From: Phellopilus nigrolimitatus
Lineage: Eukaryota; Basidiomycota; Agaricomycetes; Hymenochaetales; Hymenochaetaceae
DNA: 64,000 nt
Direction: 5' to 3'
NCBI GenBank assembly: GCA_021029095.1
Contig: JAJOHG010000087.1
Location: forward strand, 48,352-112,351
A program made the position numbers and the translations under genes. Below, piece after piece: positions 1-7,814 of the stretch (position 1 is the first letter of the stretch; every line of letters begins with the position of its first letter). The notes below the pieces were generated by a model. It did no database searches and had not been told where the DNA came from. It saw nothing but the letters and a program-made list of their open reading frames with translations.

Positions 1-660
1 AGACTGTTTCGGACTTCGCAAGGCCGCGTGGAGAAGGCAGGAATGGTCATAGTCACGTTATGGGTTTGCCCAGCGCCAACTCAAATACGATCGCGCTGGC
101 AAACCCTGTAACCTCGTTCTTTGGCCCGGGCAACACTCTCGGCGGTCCGCCAGCGACGAGCATGTCGATTCCTATTAGCATGCGGCGGCGCGCAGCAGCG
201 GTAACCGCAGGATCGTCGTCGATAATGACAATACCGCAATGAATCATGCGGTTCCACGCCCAACGGCGCCTGCACCAGAGAGTGCCTCCTCCCGCCAACT
301 CGGGCCTGAACGTGTTCTCGGCGGAGGAGCAGGAAACCGTCCGCAGCTTCCTGTTGGCGGTAGGGATGTCTGAGGCGGAAAGCAAAGCGCTGGCGGACGA
401 CGGGGCGGGGTACGCCGCCGCGCTTCATGCGGATTTCGAGGCACACATCGCGTCGTCGGAGCGCAGGCGGGCGGTAGAGCGGATGCGGGCGGGGGAGAGG
501 GCGCTGTCGGGTCGAATCCAGGCGCTGGAGGTGCGCGATCGTCGGGCGCGTGCGCGCTTCGGCTGCGGGTTCGAGTTCAGGTGCAGATGCGAGTGAAGAC
601 GATATGGTCTCGGTTTTGCGCGCCGCGCACCATCGTCTCGAGCTCGCGCGGACAGCCACC
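1..660 (+). pseudogene. Fragment of unrecognised gene D, copy 1
   Basis: I do not recognise this gene. It runs off the left edge and is the first of three copies (others at 27661-28240 and, on the minus strand, 46400-47130). The best preserved stretch, about 285-520, reads FSAEEQ then SFLLAVGMSEAESKALADDG and continues into an Arg/Glu-rich, probably helical segment (AHIASSERRRAVERMRAGER). A Ser/acidic segment ending SEDDMV follows near 605. The 5' part is in a different frame from the 3' part, so the fragment is frameshifted. After SEDDMV it continues into Gln/Pro-rich low complexity and then into gene B. D and B may once have been one gene, because the same order occurs in copy 2. No function is assigned. 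Confidence 0.5.
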
Positions 661-2260
661 GCAACAGCAACAGTAGCAATCCTCGCCCCCGCCGCATAAG
701 CAAACCCCGTCGTCGCCGCCGCCCATGCGTACTCAACCGCCCAGTTCAAGAGCGCTGCGCTACACGCCGCGCACTGGCACGGCCGTCTAAACCGCAGCTG
801 CGCGCGCGCGTACTCGATTCGCGTCTGTTTGACCGCTGGCACCGTCTCCCGCCCCGCGAATCGACTCACGAAGCACCCCAGGCTGCGGCACTTTCCGGCT
901 GCGGCCTCCCTGCGCAGAACGTGCAGGCCAGCGGATATGCCGGCAGTGCGGTGTGCCCGGCCGCTACAAGGACAGCAAGAATGTCGAGAAGTCTGTCCCT
1001 GGACCTGAGGGGCCGAGAGTTGTGTGCGACCAGTGCCGCAAGAAGGTGAAGCACGTCGAGTACCGCGGTACGCTGGATTCCGTGAGCGCAAGCCAGCAGG
1101 TGCAGATGATCGCGCACCGCTCGTCGCACCCCGCGCTCGCGCATTCCCAGTCCCAGTCCGCACTCGCGCACTCTGCGGGCCAGAGCCAGCATGCGTGGTC
1201 GGCCGCGCACGTGCGACGACGCGCAAGGATACGCTTCTGGATGACCACCATACCGGGTGCGCACAGGCGCAATCTCACATGCTGAGTCCCAGGCCCACGA
1301 ACCATTATCGGGAACACGAACGCGACCAGGAGAACCGAGGGGGCTCGAGCCGCTGGCACTCTGGCTCGCCGGTGTCTGCGTACGCCTCCGCGGTGGCGAG
1401 CGGGAGGCTGCATCCTGCGGAATCCTCGCATCTCAGTCAGGGCCAGGCGTATCCCTCGGCAGCAACAAACATGAACGCGAATGACTAGCAAGCCAGGCTG
1501 CACGCAAATGCCCGCCGACGCCGCCTTATATCAACTCTATCTCGACGCGCGAGTAGTACGCAAACGGTTTTTCCTCGAGCGCCCTTCCTCACCAGCATAG
1601 TCAGTACCACTCACGGTCCGCTGCAGCGATTACTGGAGGATGAGGCACAGGGAGCCGTAGTTCGAACGTGAACGAGAAGGACCTACTCGACGGCGATGGG
1701 GACGGCAACGTCAAGGAGGAGGACGCTCTCCTCGACGGCCAGGGCGACGGAGAGTGCGAGGGCGACTTGGACATCGACGCGGAGATCGCGCGCGCCGCAA
1801 ACGCGTTCTCGTCTTCGCTCTCTTCGCTCACAAAAGCACAGAATCAGAGTACGACGAAGACCATGCCCTGAGCTACCCGGACCTGAGCGGTGCGGCGACA
1901 CCATGACATGCACACTCCCGGGATATCAATGCTTTCGCTAGCGTGGCCGTGTCCTCGAGGGAGGAATCGGGGAAGCGCATTGCCGATGCCGCTGCCCTCG
2001 GTTGCCGCTATGGACCCCGCGCACGCAGTCTCTCGCGAGTACCACGCGTCGTGCGGGCGCGAGTGTGTTTCGCAGATGGACGAGTTTGAAGACGGGTACG
2101 ACGGGGTCGCGGATGCGGACCTCCCTGAGCGCGGGTCGGGTGTCGATGCCGATGGCGAGGAGGACGAGAACGGCGCAGAGGGCTTCGGAGAGTGCGACGC
2201 CGACGCGGATGCGGAGATCATGGACGCGTTGGATGCGGCTATGAATGGATTTTGGACCTT
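661..2260 (+). pseudogene. Fragment of gene B: two CxxC knuckles plus acidic tail, copy 1
   Basis: In one frame there is CRQC at about 938-949 and CDQC at about 1025-1036, separated by 25 residues and followed by a basic stretch. This resembles a zinc-knuckle or degenerate GATA-like finger, though I cannot name the family. Downstream comes a Ser/Gln/His segment (SHPALAHSQSQSALAHSAGQ) and a very acidic C-terminal tail (DGEEDENGAEGFGE, about 2150-2200) ending near 2250. Reading frame is lost at least twice, near 1285 and 1900. The second copy at 28309-29120 keeps the tail with a stop after KMED, which places the natural C-terminus. Both copies are followed by the same pyrimidine-rich 3' flank. 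Confidence 0.5.
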
Positions 2261-2639
2261 CTGTGATTTCTTTCTGTTTCTTATTTGCTATTTTTCTCTC
2301 CCCGTTTCTTTCGCTGCTGCTTCTCGTGGTCCTTCTCTCCCCTTTTGCGACTCCAAACTGAAATGTTTCCACACATGGTTTCTCGCTTCCATTTGGGCTT
2401 CCTCTTCCTCTTCCTCTTTTTCCTTTGTCCTTCTCGTCTAATCGTCTACGCCGTCTCCGAGGCTCACGTCCATGTCCACGTTTCTCCAGCTGTCGATATG
2501 CAACCGCAACAAGGACTCGTATGCTAAACATACATAACCGTGTTTTGTTTTGTGTATTCTGTAGTCTTTATAATACTATTTTCCTAACCTTTTCTTCTGT
2601 CTTCGTGTTCTGTGTCCTTGCTATCCTCGCTCGCGAAGA
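2261..2639 (+). other. T/C-rich 3' flank of gene B, copy 1
   Basis: No coding region is seen. The stretch is pyrimidine-rich (runs of TTCCTCTTCCTC and TTTCCTTTG) and matches 29121-29510 closely in order, including the shared words GCAACAAG.ACTCGTATG and TAGTCTTTA. It is therefore probably the 3' untranslated and intergenic DNA of gene B, duplicated together with it. Confidence 0.5.
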
Positions 2640-3066
2640 TGGAGGCAGATTCGGTAAGCTTGTTTCTGTCGTTCATGAGGTCCTATTATATGACAATAAA
2701 CTGACTACTGTATCTACAGCTGTCGCTCTCCCACAACATGTATATCACCAACTTGCCGTATGCCCGTCGTCATTCCGTGTGTCCAGCCGCCCTATGTTCC
2801 GCTCCTGCATACCTCCTTAATGTACGGGCGCATCAAGAAAGGACATTACCGAATTTCCTGTGTTCCGCTTTTACTGGCTTTTTAAAAGCCGCACACCGCA
2901 GGAGCTGCAGCGCCGATGCAACACGCTGCTCGGACTGATCGAGAAGAAGGCAGAGCAGGAACAGCAGCAGGAGGCAAAGACGAAGGGTGGGGCGCGCGGG
3001 AAGAAGCGCGCTGTAGACGACACTACGAACGCGAGCGCAAGCAGGAAGGGTGGGAAGGCAGCATGA
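2640..3066 (+). pseudogene. ISWI-type chromatin remodeller, C-terminal (SLIDE) fragment
   Basis: The peptide [20 protein letters not shown] (about 2884-2943) is the signature of the SLIDE region of ISWI-family (ISW1/ISW2, SNF2L) nucleosome-remodelling ATPases, which binds linker DNA. It is followed by a Lys/Gln-rich tail ([15 protein letters not shown]) and a stop at 3066, where such proteins end. Just upstream IKK and [10 protein letters not shown] are in different frames, so one extra base at about 2843 breaks the gene. A probable intron (GTAAGC..CTACAG, about 2656-2720) lies before it. The SNF2 ATPase, HAND and SANT domains are absent. The piece abuts the gene B flank on the left and module P1 on the right. 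Family identification is solid; function is lost. Confidence 0.75.
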
Positions 3067-3140
3067 TGAACGGCGCTTAAGACGGCCTAGCTAGAGGAAG
3101 CGGGGGCCACGCCACGCCTCCATGCTGAGCGCGAAAAAGA
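3067..3140 (-). pseudogene. Mdm20-like first-exon scrap
   Basis: On the minus strand this short piece matches the first exon seen next to modules P3 (25343-25566) and P6 (45176 on): CGC.GCTCAGCATGG right after the acceptor of the minus-strand leader intron. Only a few codons survive before the sequence changes into ISWI DNA. It is identified only by comparison with the other copies. Confidence 0.4.
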
Positions 3141-3430
3141 CTGAAAATGAAAGTTAGATACCCTGTTGTATAATGGAGCAGAAATCTGTACTAACCTTCC
3201 GCTGTGTTGTTTCTGCTTGTCTGGCCTGGCACGCTGACATGAAGACGATCGTCGCCGTCCGGCACAGCCCGAGGACAGCGATGCGCGTCGTCCTCATCAT
3301 TCGTCTTCGTCTTCGTCTCGGTCTCTCGACCTTTCGACTTCTCAACTACGCTCCGTGTAATGCTGTTAAACGTAAGTCAATCTTTTTTCTTCGTGCCTTT
3401 AGGGTACTAATTTGCAAACCATCTATCTAG
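3141..3430. promoter_or_regulatory. Module P1: bidirectional leader between Mdm20 scrap and kin1
   Basis: First of ten copies of a shared module. Minus-strand leader intron 3141-3195 (GTTAGT..TTTTCAG) faces the Mdm20 scrap. Plus-strand leader intron 3372-3430 (GTAAGT, branch TACTAAT, acceptor TCTAG) faces kin1. Between them lie CTGGCACGCTGAC (about 3226), the palindrome GACGATCGTC (3244-3253), CCGGCACAGCCCGAGGAC, GATGCGCGTCGTCC and a CTTCGTCTTCGTCTCG pyrimidine tract. I infer a divergent promoter plus 5' leaders; no TATA box is obvious. Expression cannot be judged from sequence. Confidence 0.55.
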
Positions 3431-3441
3431 CGCGAGGTCAT

Positions 3442-3484
<43 letters not shown>

Positions 3485-3649
3485 CGACAGCAGCAGCAAC
3501 TTACTCCTTCGCCTTGGTAAATCAAGACCGTCTCGCGCTGGCGAGCCCACGCATTTGGAAAAGTTGGAGAGAGAGGATTAGAATAAGCAAGGACCTATGT
3601 ACGTAGTGAAAACGTCTGAACGCGAGCGCGATGCTAACGACCGCTTCAG
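3431..3649 (+). repeat. CAG/CAA-rich leader exon and second leader intron
   Basis: After the leader intron an ATG (3439) opens a run of about fifteen Gln codons (CAG/CAA), then TPSPW and a stop near 3518. It is therefore an untranslated or upstream-ORF exon rather than the kinase N-terminus. The same Gln-rich exon follows most P modules (21061, 25860, 29853, 44860 minus, 50408, 53864). A second intron, 3599-3649 (GTACGT..GCTAACGACCGCTTCAG), joins it to the kinase exon. Confidence 0.55.
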
Positions 3650-5210
3650 CACCTCGAACGCGTGCCTTCCCTACCGCGCGCCAGCCATCTGTGAATGATG
3701 CACGCCCCCCGACCGCTTTCAACGCCGATGGCGCCCCGACAGTGCGTCCCTACCGGTGGTGGTGGCGAGCAGACGCTTGCACCCGCAGCCGCGCAGGCGC
3801 CGCTCGGGTCGAGCACGGGCATCTGTACCCAGAAGCCGCGCAGCGCGCCGGGAGATTACACGCTCGGAAAGACGCTCGGCGCGGCGAAGTCAAACTGGCA
3901 TACCACAATCTCACCGGCGAAAAGGTACGGAGCAGCGTCAGTGTGAGCTGTTCGATCTGCACACTAACGTTTTCTAAGATATATTTAGTAACGATCCCAC
4001 CCGCTGCGTGCGCAGCTCGCAATCAAGATCCTCCCGCGAGCCAAGATCGCAAGCCCACGGATGAGTGGCGTCGCGCAGACAGCGGAGGCGGCAGCGAAGC
4101 AAGCGTCGAGGGAGGCATCGAAGGAGATCCGCACGATGCGGAAGGCGGCGCTGTCGATGCTACTACATCACCCGTATATCTGCGGCATAGGGGAACTCAT
4201 CACGCACCTGAATCATTACTACATGGTTTTCGAGTACGTCAACGGTGGGCAGATGTTCGACCACATCATCAGGCACGACCGTCTCCGCAAGCGCGTTGCC
4301 CGCACATTCTCCCGCCGAATCGGCTCCGCACTGGACTACTGTCGCCGCACCAACGTCTTCCACCGCGACCTCAAGTTCGAGAAGACCCTCATCTTCCAAA
4401 CGGACAACATTAAGACATTGAAAAAGGTCTTTCCGACTTCTACAATCCTTTCTCCCATCTGCCCGCCTTCTCCGGATCTTTATACTTCGCCGCTTCCGTG
4501 CTGCTCAACGCCATGGTCTACACCGTCGACATCTGGAGGTTCGGTTTCGTGCTCTACGTGCTCGTCTGGCAAGGTATCCTTCAACGACCAGAGCGTGCCC
4601 GCGCTCCATTCCAAAATCAAACGCGTCCTCGTCGAATGTCCAGACTGACTCAGCGCAGGTGCGATCCATGCAAGAAATCATTATCTTAACTAATTTGTCT
4701 ATCATTTCCTGACAGAATGCAAGCACCTACTTCCACGCATGTTCGTCGTCAACCCATCCGCGCGCACCACCCTCACTGAGATCCTCTCTCATGCGTGGAT
4801 GGTCCGCAGGCACGATCTCCCCCAGTCGCGCACATGCTCTATCCCAAGCCCCTGCGCATAGACGAGCTCGACCGCCAGGTTATCCGTGGCACGTTCGGTT
4901 TCGAGTTCGGTTCCAAGGATGAGTTCGAGCGCAAACTTGTTGACGTCCTCGAGAGCGACGCATATGCGCGCGCTGTCCAAGCCTGGGAGCGCCGCCGCCA
5001 GGCCCAGGGTGCAGTGGCCGCGGCGGGCACTCCAACGCGTCCCTCGCATCTTATGACTGCGCGTTTTCCGGGCTCTGGCCGAGTGGGCGGTACGCCGACT
5101 TCGAAGAAGGTCCGTCGCTTCTCTGGATCCGACTTCCACCGACGCAAGTTGTTTTCACCCGGCTCGTCCCCGCCCGACACTTCGACACACCGCACACCAA
5201 CGACGTCGAG
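3650..5210 (+). pseudogene. kin1: Kin1-type Ser/Thr kinase, N-terminal and catalytic part, copy 1
   Basis: Fungal Kin1/PAR-1-like kinase, normally a cell-polarity kinase of over 1000 residues. Visible in order: GDYTLGKTLGA glycine-loop region (about 3853-3885, damaged: the GSMGKV part is lost); intron 3925-4015; LAIKILPRA with the ATP-binding Lys (4016); [28 protein letters not shown] in place of [10 protein letters not shown] (catalytic loop, about 4363); then a frameshift where DFG should be (about 4410-4425). AAPELL survives only in part. The Trp codon before the next intron is TGA (about 4648), followed by intron GTGCGATCC..CTGACAG and the exon NPSARTTLTEILSHAWM. The linker FEFGSKDEFERKLVDVLESD (4900-4970) follows. 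At 5210 the gene stops at an inversion junction. Clearly non-functional. Confidence 0.85.
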
Positions 5211-5370
5211 CTCGCGTCAGAGGCCAGCAAGCGAACAAAGCCGTCGAGTATGATCGTCGACTCCGAACTGCGCTCGATGAGAGCGGCAGTGTTCTGGAAC
5301 GAAGGGGACCGCGAAAGCGAAGCCGGGATTTTGATGGCGAGGAACATGGTCTCTTGGTTTGTACGAGCCA
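5211..5370 (-). pseudogene. NUP192: Nup192 fragment inside inverted segment
   Basis: Read on the minus strand: MFLAIKIPASLSRSPSFQNT, ALIERSSESTIILDGFVRLL, ending LLASD at the junction. The same peptide is continuous with the rest of Nup192 on the same strand in copy 2 (32205-32330). Here it is reversed relative to the downstream Nup192 part (5956 on). Together with the neighbouring kin1 tail it forms one inverted block, 5211-5955. Confidence 0.75.
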
Positions 5371-5955
5371 ATGGCGCCGCCCCAGACGCGAAGCGCAGAC
5401 GTCGCCTTCGGGCGTTGGCTGTGACTATGGCTGCGACGGTGCGTCGACGCGGGCGGCGCGCGTGGTAGTACTGTCTTCGCGAGCGCGCACCCGCCGAACC
5501 GGCTGAGGGAGTGTTGTCGATAGAATCTGCTCCAGCATCAGCGTCGCGCGCGCGTGGCTAGGGGAGGCAGCCGTGACCTCGGCCATAGCGGCAAAGTTCG
5601 GCGAAGTTGGAGACGACACGGCGTGCATGTCGTACGGTAGCCCGGAGTAATGTGAGCTCGCAGGTTCGGGAAGACGCAGAAGCACCATACTATAGGCCGC
5701 TTTGGCTTGGTCTGACTGAGGCGGCTGCGACGATCTGCCGTTTGTCTTGGCGGTTGCGGAAGCAGGTAGTGGATTCAGAGCGCTCGGCGGCGGAGCAGGG
5801 CCATCATCTTTCCCGAGCAGTGACATCTGAGAGCTTGCGAAATGACCAGGCCCGTATACACGCTCGTGCTCAAGCTTCTCAAGTGCGAGAAAGTACATTA
5901 AAAGGAGCAGGTGAAAGCCGCCCGTTGGATCTGCGGACTCGCTCTGCATGTCTAC
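5371..5955 (-). pseudogene. kin1: Kin1 linker (DPTDGFHP..PSQP) inside inverted segment
   Basis: The minus-strand reading frame contains ADPTGGFHLLL, YGPGHFASSQMSLLGKDDGP, SDQAKAAYSM, SHYSGLPYD and MLEQILSTTLPQPVRRVRA, and stops near 5425. In copies 2 and 3 this follows the kin1 catalytic half on the same strand; here it is flipped. It is about 95% identical by eye to 42480-43065, much closer than the flanking kin1 DNA, which suggests a later recombination or conversion event. Confidence 0.75.
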
Positions 5956-7440
5956 GAGAGACTCTGCTGATGATGTTGGCGCGGCTGAGGAGTGGCGCGC
6001 TGGACCTCGAGGACGAGCAGGACCTGTTCACGCAGGCTATCCGGGTGGCAATTCTGGATCTCTTGCTCCGTGGGACGAAGCATAACAAGTCTTCTCTAAC
6101 ATTTCTGCTGTTGTTCGGAAAGGTAGCACCCGATGCACAGATCCAGGACGCACACGCTCTCGGGTCGAGGGAGATTTGTCTGCATGCTGTGCTTTATCTG
6201 CTGAACACGGGTGGGCCGAGGCTGAACGGTAATGGGAAGGGAAGGGAAGGAAAAAGCGCAGAGCGGGAAAGGCAATCCCGCTGTTCGAGAGCCAGCCCGT
6301 CCTAGCTGAGCTGTTGTACAAGCTCATTTATCAGCTGTGTGAGCATCCGCGTACAAGTTCGTCCCTAATGCTTTATCTCCAGATATGCGAGGACTTTTTC
6401 GCTCGCCACCTGTCTGCGATGGCCGTGCACGCTCCCTTCGAGACTCCATTTATTGAAATGCTTTACATTGATGGGTCCCGCGTCGCCACGACATGTGCGA
6501 CAATGAAGGCCTTCCTCAGAATCCGTTCCTGGTTGCTGGATCTTACATCGCTTGAGCTGCACGTCCTGACGAACAGGGGCCAGAACCAACACGTCAAGGA
6601 CCTCCTGGATCTGCTCTTCGGCACCACAGACTCGTATCATAAATCAGAGAGCGATTGGGAGCATGATATTTTCAGCCATTCAACGATGTCAGCCAGTTGC
6701 AGATTCGCCTTATCGAGCTCTTCCAGTCGTTGGAATTTGAGTGGCATGACAGTGTGTCACCGTTACACCCGTCGACTTGCAGTTCCATACGACACTTAAC
6801 CTGCACTTTTGTGTTCGTGCGGATGAAAACGGATGTGAGGTCGTCGATCGCAGAGGCCTTTTCGAGCTCCTCAGCAACGCCCGCAGGACGTTCATGCGCC
6901 AAGGGAAAATCGCCAGCACGGCCCACAACACGCAGCTCGACGCCGGGATGAGGTATATCTTGGAAAGCTGAGTTAGAGAACAATTGGCGCGAGGTCCAGT
7001 TTGCACTCAATGTCAGTTACGAGTTGTGGAAGCAACTGGCCGACGTCGTACTCACGAAATGCTTCGGTCGTATTGCTCACGACCTGCGCAAAGACATCCT
7101 TTTCGATTTGCTGTACGTCCTCCCACCAGCGATTCGCATCACCGCCTTACCTGAGTCATCCGCTATCCTTCTTTCCGAGGTACTCTTTTTATTCATTACT
7201 AAGTTGCGGGAAGCACGGTGTCAGGTATACTTGCTTTCTTGTGGAGATTCGCTAGATTCGAGTGCTTTGCCGGAAGGGAGAAGAACAACATTACTTCGCC
7301 ATATACTAGACTGCATTATGAATAAGAACAGGCAGGGACTCGTCCGCGGAAACATTTACACAGCTTTGGTAAACTTCCTCGGTTTCATGCATGGTGAGTG
7401 CGAGCCGCTTGCGTACCGTAAAGCCAGAACTAGCCAATCG
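5956..7440 (+). pseudogene. NUP192: Nup192/Nup205 nucleoporin fragment, copy 1
   Basis: Inner-ring nuclear pore scaffold protein (family about 2000 residues). In order: DLEDEQDLFTQAIRVAILDL (about 6003), GKVAPDAQIQDAHALGSRE, LLNTGGPRLNG, YQLCEHPRTSSSLMLYL, DGSRVATTCATMKAFLRIRS, HVLTNRGQNQHVKDLLDLLF, ENGCEVVDR, LTKCFGRIAHDLRKDILFDL, LPESSAILLSE, LLRHILDCIMNKNRQGLVRG, ending near ALVNFLGFMHG (7391). Several frame changes (near 6305, 6690, 6970) and a stop at 6969-6971 where copy 2 reads SCVVENN make it a pseudogene. It holds the ~209-bp stretch (6505-6713) missing from copy 2. The N-terminal bit is reversed at 5211-5370. Confidence 0.85.
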
Positions 7441-7690
7441 GCAGGGTGCATTGGCGCGGGGCCATGCTCCTCGACCGGCAGGGGTGCATGGCACGGCACG
7501 AGCGGAAGAACAGGCACAGGTGCAGCCTGTTTGCGTCGGCGATGGTGGACGGGCCATTAGGACGCCACCGCTGCCCGTCGTCAAGTATGGGCATGGCGGA
7601 CGCGTTGTCCGTGGCATTTGGACACGCAACAGAGGAGAAAGAGGGCGCAGGCCGCCTGTCTTCCAGGCGGGACTCATGATTCTATCATAA
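7441..7690 (+). pseudogene. kin1: Kin1 linker segment joined to Nup192, copy 1
   Basis: This piece matches 57560-57860, where it leads into an undoubted kin1 C-terminal exon. Recognisable pieces are RQERMA-like and VVKYGHGGRVVRG. The junction with Nup192 (..GCCAGAACTAGCCAATCGGCAGG) is the same at 7420, 33605 and 58585, so it predates the duplications. It is followed by a short A-rich tract and array A. Confidence 0.5.
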
Positions 7691-7814
7691 CCTAGATAAA
7701 TTTCCTATCTCTGTCTCTCCTACTCTCCACTGCTTGTACTCAGAGAAGAGAATGAATAAGAGAAGAACAAAAAGATATTTAAAAAAAAAAACTAAAAAAA
7801 AAATGAATCAATAA

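Noticed and set aside
81..1226. 381-codon minus-strand ORF
   Set aside because: It runs antisense to the D and B fragments, has the Arg/Ala-rich composition expected of GC-rich shadow frames, and shows no domain.
3141..3430. Calling module P a Helitron or MULE end
   Set aside because: No TC..CTRR ends, no long terminal inverted repeats, no target-site duplications and no transposase or Rep-helicase could be shown in the window; only the mobility-like distribution is supported.
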